From Syntrophorhabdaceae bacterium (GTDB lineage Bacteria; Desulfobacterota; Syntrophorhabdia; Syntrophorhabdales; Syntrophorhabdaceae), in assembly GCA_026415015.1 (NCBI GenBank), contig JAOAHW010000091.1, forward strand, positions 1-9,437: a DNA stretch of 9,437 nucleotides, read 5' to 3'. The notes under the pieces are model-generated. The model was not told where the DNA came from, ran no database searches, and saw only the letters and a list, made by a program, of their open reading frames with translations. The position numbers were made by a program, and so were the translations under genes. Positions 1 to 6,328 of the stretch are shown here, piece after piece. Numbering within the stretch: the stretch's first letter is position 1; each line of letters starts with the position of its first letter.

Positions 1-1494
1 AAGCCTGTTTAAGGCATTGATATACGCCTTTGCACTGGCTACTATTATATCTGTGTCTGCACCCTTGCCTATGGCTATCTTACCCTTTTCCTCAAGTTTT
101 ACAAATACCTCTCCCTGGGCATCCATATCCTTTGTTATGGAATTTACTGAAAACTTGAGTAGTTTGCTGTTTGTCTTAACAAGTTTCTTTATAATCTTAT
201 AGGTAGCATCTACAGGTCCATCGCCCACCCCTACATCCTGATAAACATTGCCGTCTATTTCGAGTTTCACTGTGGCGGTTGGTACAGTATAGTTACCACA
301 GCTTACCTGTAGATATGCAAGTTTATATTTTTCAGGCACCTTGTATAGCTCATCCATAATAATCATTTCAATATCTTCATCATAGACGTTTTTCTTAACA
401 TCTGCTAATGCCTTAAACCTCTTGAATGCATTATTTAATTCTTTGTCTGTTAAAGAATATCCGAGACTCTCAATCCTGTCTTTAAAGGCATGTCTTCCAG
501 AATGTTTCCCCAATATTAGAGAGCTTTTTGGAATACCCACAGATTCTGGTGTCATTATCTCATATGTTAATTTTGACTTTAAAAGTCCGTCCTGGTGGAT
601 GCCTGATTCATGGGCAAAGGCATTGGCACCCACTATTGCCTTGTTTGGCTGAACAGATACACCAGTTATAGAGGTAATAAGCCTGCTTGTAGGGTATATC
701 TTCTCTGTGATAATGCCTGTAGTGGCATCAAATATATCCTTTCTTGTCCTAAGTATCATGGCTATCTCTTCAAGGGATGCATTGCCTGCCCTCTCCCCTA
801 TACCATTTATTGTGCATTCCACCTGTCTTGCACCATTCTGGATGGCTGCAATAGAATTTGCAACAGCAAGACCGAGGTCATTATGGCAATGGACGCTTAT
901 CACGGCATTTGATATGTTAGAAACGTTTTCCTTTATATATCTTATGAGTCTGCCGAACTCGTCAGGGACAGCATATCCTACTGTGTCAGGGACATTTATA
1001 GTAGTGGCACCTGCGTCTATCACCTCTGCAAATACCCTGCATAGGTAATCCCAGTCACTCCTTGTGGCATCCATGGCAGAGAACTCTACATTTGATGTGT
1101 AGCTCTTTGCCCTCTTTACAGCATCCACAGCAATCTTTAGTATCTCATCCCTTGTCTTTCTGAACTGATATTTTAGATGTATATCTGATGTGGAGATAAA
1201 TGTATGTATTCTTGGTTTTACCGCAACCTTAATCGCCTCCCATGCACGGTCTATATCCTCATTGTTTGCCCTTGCGAGCCCTGCAACCTCACTATTTTTT
1301 ATAACAGATGCTATCTGCCTTACAGCGTCAAAATCACCCTCAGAGGCAATAGGGAAGCCTGCCTCAATTATATCCACACCTAAGGCCTCGAGCTGCTTTG
1401 CCACCCTTATTTTTTCATGTGTATTCATTGTGTTTCCTGGAGACTGCTCACCGTCTCTCAGTGTTGTATCGAATATATATACCCTCTGTGACAT
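1..1494 (-). CDS. leuA: 2-isopropylmalate synthase, C-terminal end cut by window edge
   Basis: Condenses acetyl-CoA with 2-oxoisovalerate in the first committed step of leucine synthesis, in the cytoplasm. I translated the reverse strand from ATG at 1494; the frame is open to base 1 for 498 codons. LeuA is usually about 510-520 residues, so only the extreme C-terminus is missing. The N-terminal TIM barrel starts with FDTTLRDGEQSPG (residues 8-20), with D14 as metal ligand. HCHND at 202-206 supplies the metal-binding histidines, and GIGERAGN and HESGIHQDG (295-303) follow. The C-terminal regulatory domain has DGPVDA at 425-430, typical of LeuA, which argues against citramalate or homocitrate synthase. 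D14, H202 and H204 match the Escherichia coli numbering as I recall it. A strong Shine-Dalgarno site (1500-1506) fixes the start. It lies 38 bases downstream of lpxK on the same strand with no promoter visible between, so co-transcription is likely. No leuB, leuC or leuD is in view. Confidence 0.96.
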   Translation of the reverse strand, partial: MSQRVYIFDTTLRDGEQSPGNTMNTHEKIRVAKQLEALGVDIIEAGFPIASEGDFDAVRQIASVIKNSEVAGLARANNEDIDRAWEAIKVAVKPRIHTFISTSDIHLKYQFRKTRDEILKIAVDAVKRAKSYTSNVEFSAMDATRSDWDYLCRVFAEVIDAGATTINVPDTVGYAVPDEFGRLIRYIKENVSNISNAVISVHCHNDLGLAVANSIAAIQNGARQVECTINGIGERAGNASLEEIAMILRTRKDIFDATTGIITEKIYPTSRLITSITGVSVQPNKAIVGANAFAHESGIHQDGLLKSKLTYEIMTPESVGIPKSSLILGKHSGRHAFKDRIESLGYSLTDKELNNAFKRFKALADVKKNVYDEDIEMIIMDELYKVPEKYKLAYLQVSCGNYTVPTATVKLEIDGNVYQDVGVGDGPVDATYKIIKKLVKTNSKLLKFSVNSITKDMDAQGEVFVKLEEKGKIAIGKGADTDIIVASAKAYINALNRL

Positions 1495-1499
1495 AACCA

Positions 1500-1506
1500 C
1501 TCCTTT
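1500..1506 (-). promoter_or_regulatory. Ribosome binding site of leuA
   Basis: AAAGGAG on the minus strand lies five bases before the leuA ATG. It is one of only two strong, well-spaced Shine-Dalgarno sites in the window. The other precedes mreB. Confidence 0.85.
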
Positions 1507-1532
1507 ATTAATGAGGCTCTTGACTATAGTTT

Positions 1533-2597
1533 TTAATGAACATAGGTTTTAAATCTCCATTGCTGGATTCTTGACAGGATATTAACAACAAACTCATTTT
1601 CATTCTCTATCTCTATCTCCACGGCAAGATAAAAGAGTATTTCAGGTGCATCATGTTTATGGATTTTTACCGCATCCTTTGCAGTGGTAACAATTAAGTC
1701 TATACCTTTAAAATTACACAGTTTCTTTATATCTCTTGGATTATATTCATGGTGGTCAGGATAAGATATCTTATAGGTTATCCTCCCGCCTAAATCTTCT
1801 ATCATTTTAAAAAATGATGCATTATCGCCAAGACCTGAAAAGCAAAGTATATTTTTGTCTTTTAACAGATTATAATGGGCTATCATGTCATGCCTAAGAT
1901 TATATAGATAGGCTGGCTTATATCTCATCCTGAAGCGGGGTATACCCATAGTCATAAGGCCAAGCCCATGATCCAGTTCACCTTTGTGAATCAGGGCTAT
2001 ATCCGCCCTCTTTATAGATTGGATAGGCTCCCTGTATGGACCAAGAGGAAAGAGATCAGTATTCATAGACTTATTATCACCCTGGATAATTACTATCTCT
2101 AAATCCTTTTTTATGCCTCTTGTCTGAAATCCATCATCAATGATAGCCACATCTATATTAAAATCCCTTATCCCCATCTCTACGGCCTCATATTTTTTAT
2201 TGCTTACAAGGACAGGCAGTCTTGTTTTATCGGCAAGCATGAATGCCTCATCACCTACTTCAATGGCATTGTGTTTTTTTATATCCACACAAAATGTCCC
2301 TTTTCTTTTTCTTTTATATCCCCTGGTTATAATCCCTGGATTCATCCCTATCTCTTTAAGGCGAGTTGCCAACCTCTCAACTACCGATGTCTTACCTGTG
2401 CCACCAAGGGTCAGATTGCCAACACTTATTACATATACGGCCGTCTTTACTGTTTTAAAAACCCCCCTTTTGTAACCATATTCTCTGAGTGAAAGCAATG
2501 CCCTGTATATCAAGGAAAGGAGAAAAAGGGGGATATATAGAGCCCATCTTAAAATTTTAAGCTCATTTTTCCATACCTTTGTTATGGTATTATGCAT
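1533..2597 (-). CDS. lpxK: Tetraacyldisaccharide 4'-kinase (lipid A 4'-kinase)
   Basis: Phosphorylates the 4' position of the tetraacyldisaccharide 1-phosphate lipid A precursor, at the cytoplasmic face of the inner membrane. From ATG at 2597 the protein is 354 residues (E. coli about 328). A hydrophobic membrane-anchoring segment spans about residues 18-35. The P-loop GNLTLGGTGKTS is at 60-71, GDEA at 115-118 (D116 fits the family's catalytic Asp), IDDGFQ at 153-158 and PDHHEY around 280-285, the conserved Asp-His-His region. The family's usual DEP reads DEA here, and TEKD reads TAKD near the C-terminus, so the fold is clear but two conserved spots deviate. A longer frame starts at a TTG at 2696, but it adds 33 residues absent from the family and lacks a ribosome site, so I prefer 2597. 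It lies 38 bases upstream of leuA and shows that the organism makes lipid A. Confidence 0.94.
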   Translation of the reverse strand: MHNTITKVWKNELKILRWALYIPLFLLSLIYRALLSLREYGYKRGVFKTVKTAVYVISVGNLTLGGTGKTSVVERLATRLKEIGMNPGIITRGYKRKRKGTFCVDIKKHNAIEVGDEAFMLADKTRLPVLVSNKKYEAVEMGIRDFNIDVAIIDDGFQTRGIKKDLEIVIIQGDNKSMNTDLFPLGPYREPIQSIKRADIALIHKGELDHGLGLMTMGIPRFRMRYKPAYLYNLRHDMIAHYNLLKDKNILCFSGLGDNASFFKMIEDLGGRITYKISYPDHHEYNPRDIKKLCNFKGIDLIVTTAKDAVKIHKHDAPEILFYLAVEIEIENENEFVVNILSRIQQWRFKTYVH

Positions 2598-2610
2598 TAA
2601 AACAGTGAAT

Positions 2611-2639
2611 TTTATAACAGAAAAGCCATTAAAAATCAA
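2611..2639 (-). promoter_or_regulatory. Possible sigma70-type promoter of lpxK
   Basis: On the minus strand TTGATT (2639-2634, 4 of 6 consensus bases) and TATAAA (2616-2611, 5 of 6) are 17 bases apart. Transcription would begin about ten bases before the lpxK ATG at 2597. The 149-base gap 2598-2746 holds nothing else I can identify and no clear terminator. In AT-rich DNA such matches also arise by chance. Confidence 0.4.
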
Positions 2640-2746
2640 AAATAATATAAAAGAAAACCTTATGCAGAGGCTATAAAAGTAGCTGTTAATAAACAATAGG
2701 TATTGGCTATTAAAATATTCCTGGCTAGAGATTCTCTGAAAAAATT

Positions 2747-3175
2747 TTATCTGAGTTCTCTATTTAAAAGGTTTTTTAGCACATCTATTGTTGTGGCTTC
2801 TTTATTCTCACCGATACCAAGCTGCCTTGAAAGCTCTATCAGATTGCTTGTGGTTGCAGTGGGCTTTGTCTCCTTTTGTGGCTCTGCCTTGTCCTTTGAT
2901 TCTTTTTCCTGTTTTTGAGGTGTCTCATCTTTTGGTGTTACAGGGAATTCCCAGATGTAGATTTTTTCTTCCTGAGGCCTCTTTACAATCATATAATTCT
3001 CAGGCATCTGTATTTTTTTATGTTCATAATCTCTTGAGTTGTATACCTTCAGCCTGACTGATGTGATGGGTGATAGCTCATACACAAACTTTTCTGACCT
3101 ATTTGTTTGAGAAAAAACAGGAGAGGTTGTTAGTAGATAAATAATAACAGAGGATATGATGTATCTAACTGCCAT
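2747..3175 (-). CDS. Small exported protein of unknown function
   Basis: A 142-residue protein I do not recognise. Residues 1-23 form a probable Sec signal peptide: a short start with one Arg, a hydrophobic core (YIISSVIIYLL), then TTSPVFS-QT as a possible signal-peptidase I site. I see no lipobox Cys; the protein has no cysteine. Residues 24-75 look folded and beta-rich (YELSPITSVRLKVYNSRDYE, then a segment ending in IYIWEF). Residues about 78-107 are a Lys/Glu/Pro/Gln/Thr-rich linker, and the C-terminal 35 residues look helical. This reads as a periplasmic protein with a small domain, a flexible tether and a helix, but the function is unknown. The start has no Shine-Dalgarno site; a promoter abuts the ATG, suggesting a leaderless message. 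It precedes lpxK on the same strand by about 150 bases, so an envelope role is a guess from context. Confidence 0.75.
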   Translation of the reverse strand: MAVRYIISSVIIYLLTTSPVFSQTNRSEKFVYELSPITSVRLKVYNSRDYEHKKIQMPENYMIVKRPQEEKIYIWEFPVTPKDETPQKQEKESKDKAEPQKETKPTATTSNLIELSRQLGIGENKEATTIDVLKNLLNRELR

Positions 3176-3180
3176 ATCTG

Positions 3181-3209
3181 AAAATATATTGATTTAGTCG
3201 TTCTGTCAA
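3181..3209 (-). promoter_or_regulatory. Sigma70-type promoter abutting the start of the 142-residue exported protein
   Basis: A perfect TTGACA (-35) is at 3209-3204 on the minus strand. TATTTT at 3186-3181 is 17 bases away; the overlapping TATATT at 3188-3183 (5 of 6) is 15 bases away. Either -10 puts the transcription start within a few bases of the ATG at 3175, so the message would have essentially no 5' leader. This agrees with the missing Shine-Dalgarno site. Confidence 0.6.
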
Positions 3210-3256
3210 GAAAATAGCTATGTAAACAAAAAATTTATAAAGGCCGTTTAGTTTTA

Positions 3257-3284
3257 TTGACATCCTCCTTTTTATTATGATAAC
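3257..3284 (+). promoter_or_regulatory. Probable promoter of the flavoenzyme-ferredoxin pair
   Basis: A perfect TTGACA (3257-3262) is followed after 16 bases by GATAAC (3279-3284, 4 of 6). Transcription would start near 3291. That places the in-frame ATG at 3277 inside the promoter and leaves about ten leader bases before the ATG at 3301. It faces away from the promoter at 3181-3209, making this a compact divergent promoter region. Confidence 0.5.
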
Positions 3285-3300
3285 TAACATATCACTTGAT

Positions 3301-5244
3301 ATGGAAAAAAGATACCCTAACTTATTCTCAACAGGCAAAATAGGCAACCTTATTACAAAAAACAGGGTTAAATATGCAGCCACAGAGACAAACTTCCCTT
3401 ATGGTGATGGCTACGTAAGTGATAGAGAGGTTGCTTATATGGAGGCCCAGGCAAAAGGGGGTGCAGGGATAGTTACAACTCAGGGTGCATATCCTGACCC
3501 AAAGGGTGAAGGTAAGGGTTTTAAGGGTATGATGGCCATATATGATGACCGTTTTATACCAGGTCTAAGCCGTATTGCTGAGGTAATAAAGAGACATGGT
3601 GCCCTTTCATGTATACAGATACTCCACTGCGGGAGGGAAGGGGGCGTAGAACTCGATTACTGTCTTATGCCCACAGTTGTCCCCCAGAGGCTTTCATATT
3701 TTAAGAAACCAAGGGAGATTACCAGAGAAGAGATTAAAAAGTCTATTGAAGACCATATCCAGGCAGCGAGAAGAGCAGTCCAGGCAGGATTTGATATGAT
3801 TGAGCTATCCGGGATAGTGGGATACCTTCTATCAACCTTTATATCAAGCTATACAAATCACAGGACAGACGAATACGGTGGGGATATAAAAAATAGATGT
3901 AGGTTAATGGTTGAGGTGATACAGGGTGTCAAGGCTGAGGTGGGAGATAATGTCCCTGTAGGTATACGTCTATGTGGTATGGAACTCCTCGATGACAGGG
4001 GAGGCAATACATTTGAAGAGAGCATAGAGAGCTTTAAGATTGCTGAACAGGCAGGGGCAGATTATCTAAGTGTTACCATAGGCTGGCATGAATCCTCTAT
4101 ACCAGTAATTACAAGGGATGTCCCTATGGGTCACTGGTTATATGTTGCAAGGGAGATAAAAAAACACGTTCATGTCCCTGTTATGATGGCCTTCAGGCAA
4201 TTTCTCCCTCATATACCGGATGAGGCAATAAAAGAAGGTGTAATAGATTTCTGGGAAGCATGTAGACCCATGATTGCAGACCCTGAGTTGCCAAATAAGG
4301 CAGCCCAAGGACGAGAAGACGAGATTGTACCTTGTATTGCCTGCAATCTATGTTTCTCCCGACTCTATTATCACCAGCCTATAATGTGTTCTGTAAGACC
4401 ATCCCTTGGTCATGAGGGAGAACCCCAGTGGGGGTATTATGGTTTTACAAAAACAGAGAAAAGAAAAAAGATTATAGTTATAGGAGGAGGTCCTGCAGGT
4501 CTACAGTTTGCCGCTGTGGCCGCTAAAAGAGGCCATGATATTGTCCTTTATGAAAAAGGCGAAAGATTGGGTGGTAGTATCCTTATGGCATCAAAGGTAG
4601 ACTCTGGTGAAGAGGAGCTTTTAAGACCTATAAATTATCTTGAAGGTGAGTGTAGGAGGGCAGGGGTAAAGATACTTACAGGTGTTGTATGTACTGATGA
4701 CACTATCAACTCCCAGAGACTAGACGCTATTGTTGTGGCAGCAGGGGCAAAATCAAAGCCATTCATAGGTATTCCTCAACACAGTATATATACTCCAGAG
4801 GATATAATTGGAAAAGGTAATAAGCCCCCGAAAAAGAGTATTATAATAGGCGGCAATGGCGTGGGATTAGCCACTGCTGTATTCCTTTTGAGAGATGGTC
4901 AATATGAACTCGCCATAATAGAGGAGGGCAGCCGCCTAGGCAGGGATGTTAATCCCTTCTACCTCTGGCGCTTTGTCCAGATATTGAAGAAAAACAAGGT
5001 AATGATCCTTACAGGCTCTAATATCTCAGGTTTAGAAAAAAGTAAGGTCTCTGTAGCAACTCCTAAAGGAGAGCAGATTATTCCATTTGATGGGGTTATC
5101 ATGGCACAGAGAGAGGATTGTATAGGTGATTTTAACCATCTCAAGGCACTGGCATCCGAGGTCTATTTTATAGGTGATGCAAAAAAACCAAGACGTCTCA
5201 ACAATGCAATCCATGATGGTTTCAAACTGGGGATGATAATCTGA
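3301..5244 (+). CDS. FadH/trimethylamine-dehydrogenase-type FMN-[4Fe-4S]-FAD oxidoreductase
   Basis: An old-yellow-enzyme-family reductase of the multi-cofactor type (2,4-dienoyl-CoA reductase, enoate reductase, trimethylamine dehydrogenase). It is 647 residues from ATG 3301, close to the family's 640-730. Residues about 5-335 are the FMN TIM barrel. Y175 (in GYLL, before TNHRTDEYGG) and H263 (in IGWHE) match FadH's proton-donor Tyr and His. Four cysteines at 345, 348, 351 and 363 (CIACNLC plus C after 11) fit the [4Fe-4S] site. IGGGPAG at 394-400 is the FAD site. A second Rossmann motif, GGNGVG (517-522), has Asn at the middle glycine position. These motifs suggest NAD(P)H-driven reduction of a conjugated C=C bond; the substrate cannot be read from sequence. 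An alternative ATG at 3277 adds eight residues, but neither start has a Shine-Dalgarno site. I chose 3301 because its N-terminus (YPNLF, then GNLITKNR) fits the family and 3277 lies in the promoter. The stop overlaps the ferredoxin start. Confidence 0.92.
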   Translation: MEKRYPNLFSTGKIGNLITKNRVKYAATETNFPYGDGYVSDREVAYMEAQAKGGAGIVTTQGAYPDPKGEGKGFKGMMAIYDDRFIPGLSRIAEVIKRHGALSCIQILHCGREGGVELDYCLMPTVVPQRLSYFKKPREITREEIKKSIEDHIQAARRAVQAGFDMIELSGIVGYLLSTFISSYTNHRTDEYGGDIKNRCRLMVEVIQGVKAEVGDNVPVGIRLCGMELLDDRGGNTFEESIESFKIAEQAGADYLSVTIGWHESSIPVITRDVPMGHWLYVAREIKKHVHVPVMMAFRQFLPHIPDEAIKEGVIDFWEACRPMIADPELPNKAAQGREDEIVPCIACNLCFSRLYYHQPIMCSVRPSLGHEGEPQWGYYGFTKTEKRKKIIVIGGGPAGLQFAAVAAKRGHDIVLYEKGERLGGSILMASKVDSGEEELLRPINYLEGECRRAGVKILTGVVCTDDTINSQRLDAIVVAAGAKSKPFIGIPQHSIYTPEDIIGKGNKPPKKSIIIGGNGVGLATAVFLLRDGQYELAIIEEGSRLGRDVNPFYLWRFVQILKKNKVMILTGSNISGLEKSKVSVATPKGEQIIPFDGVIMAQREDCIGDFNHLKALASEVYFIGDAKKPRRLNNAIHDGFKLGMII

Positions 5245-5435
5245 TGATACCAATAATTGACAGGGATTTATGTACAGGTTGTGAAAACTGCGTGGAGGTA
5301 TGTCCTCCAAATGCTATTTCTATGAAGGATGGAAAGGCGTATTTAGAGGCTGAATTCTGTGAGGAGTGTGGCTTTTGTGCCTCTGCATGCCCTGCTGATG
5401 CCATAAGGATAGAATTTCCATTGCTCTACCCATAA
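5244..5435 (+). CDS. 2[4Fe-4S] ferredoxin coupled to the flavoenzyme
   Basis: A 63-residue bacterial-type ferredoxin that carries low-potential electrons. It has two complete CxxCxxC...CP motifs: C10, C13, C16, C20 and C39, C42, C45, C49, enough for two [4Fe-4S] clusters. There is no insertion between them, so it is close to the minimal clostridial type. Its ATG shares one base with the TGA of the upstream oxidoreductase (TGATG), a typical translational-coupling junction. The two are therefore probably made in similar amounts and work together. The ferredoxin could feed electrons to the flavoenzyme or take electrons from it; the sequence does not decide. It ends 10 bases from the convergent FecR-domain gene, with no room for a separate terminator. 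Confidence 0.93.
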   Translation: MIPIIDRDLCTGCENCVEVCPPNAISMKDGKAYLEAEFCEECGFCASACPADAIRIEFPLLYP

Positions 5436-5445
5436 TCAGGCTTAT

Positions 5446-6129
5446 TTATCTTTTTACCTCACATACACCTTCGTTTACTTTTTTACTTGAATATTGACCT
5501 GCAAGGTCCCACCTTTTCATTATAATATGGAGGTCAGAAGGACAATAGGCTTGTGGTGGTGCTGGCACAGAGCCTTTTTTCACCCTGGAGAAGTGATTCT
5601 CCGGGACTGTTACTATCTGGTTAGGATAGGCGGGATTATAGACATTAATGGATTGGGACATGGAATAGATTGACGTGCCTTCTTCCTCTGTCTCTGTAAA
5701 CCATTCAGTACCTCTTGCACCTATTACTGCCGTGGGGGTCCTGATCTCAAACCTTGAGTTTGGAACTGCAAGGCTCTCTGCCTTTGCATGCAAAGCCCCT
5801 GATTTTACAAGGATAATACCTTTTCTTGTGTCTTTATCCAATAGGAAATCAGTAATTTCAACCCTGGAGTTGTTGCCTATGGTAAGGAGGCTACTATCTA
5901 TTAGCATCAATTTTGTCCTTGCCACCTCACCGGTTATTACAAGGTCTTTTATTATAATTGGGTCATTGATAGCAGGTCTTGTTGTTATCTTTGTCCTTTT
6001 CAGGGAAACATCGCCTCTTATATCGGTGAATCTGCCTATAGTATCGGCAAAGGCTGGATTGATGCATAAAGTCATAATAAGGAATATATAATTGAGACCC
6101 TTAAAAAAGCCTTTAAACACCAAATACAC
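5446..6129 (-). CDS. Exported FecR-domain protein
   Basis: Up to 227 residues with an N-terminal signal peptide: FKGFFKG, then a hydrophobic stretch ending NPAFA-DT, cleavage near residue 28. The rest is one FecR-type beta-rich domain (about 30-165): an IGRFTDIRGDVSL start, LMLIDSSLLTIGNNSRVEI, VKSGALHA, and the hallmark PTAVIGARGTEW (family usually AVxGxRGTxF/W). C196 and C223 in the C-terminal tail could form a disulfide once exported. No sigma factor or TonB receptor gene is nearby, so this is probably one of the stand-alone periplasmic FecR-domain proteins rather than a ferric-citrate sensor. The ligand is unknown. The start is uncertain: GTG at 6129 abuts a TAAGGG ribosome site, while TTG at 6123 or GTG at 6120 are better spaced and keep the whole signal peptide. 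Its promoter is at 6195-6167. Confidence 0.85.
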   Translation of the reverse strand: MYLVFKGFFKGLNYIFLIMTLCINPAFADTIGRFTDIRGDVSLKRTKITTRPAINDPIIIKDLVITGEVARTKLMLIDSSLLTIGNNSRVEITDFLLDKDTRKGIILVKSGALHAKAESLAVPNSRFEIRTPTAVIGARGTEWFTETEEEGTSIYSMSQSINVYNPAYPNQIVTVPENHFSRVKKGSVPAPPQAYCPSDLHIIMKRWDLAGQYSSKKVNEGVCEVKR

Positions 6130-6166
6130 CCTTATACCCCAGAGGTAACATATTGAAATTTTTGAT

Positions 6167-6195
6167 AATATAAATTTATCTCAAATGGATTTCAA
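6167..6195 (-). promoter_or_regulatory. Promoter of the FecR-domain gene
   Basis: On the minus strand TTGAAA (6195-6190, 5 of 6) and TATATT (6172-6167, 5 of 6) are exactly 17 bases apart. The start of transcription would be near 6160, giving a leader of about 30-40 bases that includes the TAAGGG ribosome site. Unlike its neighbours, this gene appears to have a normal leader. Confidence 0.6.
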
Positions 6196-6205
6196 GGTAT
6201 TTTAT

Positions 6206-6234
6206 CTGAAAATTTTTTATGTCAAAATTTTCAG
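6206..6234. repeat. Perfect 11-bp inverted repeat in the divergent fecR-like/ttuB region
   Basis: CTGAAAATTTT (6206-6216) and AAAATTTTCAG (6224-6234) are exact reverse complements separated by 7 bases. It ends 10 bases upstream of the -35 box of the FecR-domain promoter and about 60 bases upstream of the ttuB -35 box. The position suits a regulator binding site. It lacks the GC-rich stem and adjacent T-run of an intrinsic terminator, and no gene runs into it from either side. Confidence 0.7.
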
Positions 6235-6293
6235 GTCATTCATTAGAGATTATTCACAAAAGTTTCGATTGTAAGGTTTAAAAGGCCTTATCT

Positions 6294-6322
6294 TTGACAT
6301 CTCACTACTATTGTGATATTAA
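6294..6322 (+). promoter_or_regulatory. Extended -10 promoter of ttuB
   Basis: A perfect TTGACA (6294-6299), a 17-base spacer, then TATTAA (6317-6322, 4 of 6) preceded by TGA, which supplies the TG of an extended -10. Transcription should start six or seven bases later, at 6328-6329, which is the ATG of ttuB. This predicts a leaderless message for the ttuB-ttuA unit. It is a stronger match than chance would normally give. Confidence 0.65.
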
Positions 6323-6328
6323 ATCTCC

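Noticed and set aside
17..1552. Several plus-strand open frames of 61-120 codons
   Set aside because: All are antisense to leuA, which is continuous on the minus strand with every conserved motif in place.
2598..2696. N-terminal extension of lpxK from a TTG at 2696
   Set aside because: It adds 33 residues absent from the family, lacks a ribosome site, and crosses the likely lpxK promoter.
2720..2752. Hairpin AGAGATTCTCT followed by an A/T run as a terminator of the exported-protein gene
   Set aside because: The stem is five base pairs around a single base, which is sterically unrealistic, and the T-run is on the wrong side for the minus-strand gene.
3165..3263. A 32-residue minus-strand frame starting at an ATG directly after AAGGAGG and overlapping the start of the 142-residue protein, as a possible leader peptide
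   Set aside because: The Shine-Dalgarno match touches the ATG with no spacing, and the probable promoter of the downstream gene lies inside this frame, so it would not be on the main transcript.
5425..5455. Possible bidirectional terminator between the convergent ferredoxin and FecR-domain genes
   Set aside because: The gap is only 10 bases and I see no stable hairpin with a T-run in it.
5675..6091. A 138-codon plus-strand frame
   Set aside because: It is antisense to the FecR-domain gene, which has a signal peptide, the RGTEW motif, a promoter and a ribosome site.
6199..6225. Second minus-strand promoter with TTGACA (6225-6220) and TAAAAT (6204-6199) for the FecR-domain gene
   Set aside because: The 15-base spacer is short and the boxes fall within or beside the palindrome. 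The promoter at 6195-6167 has correct spacing and is preferred.
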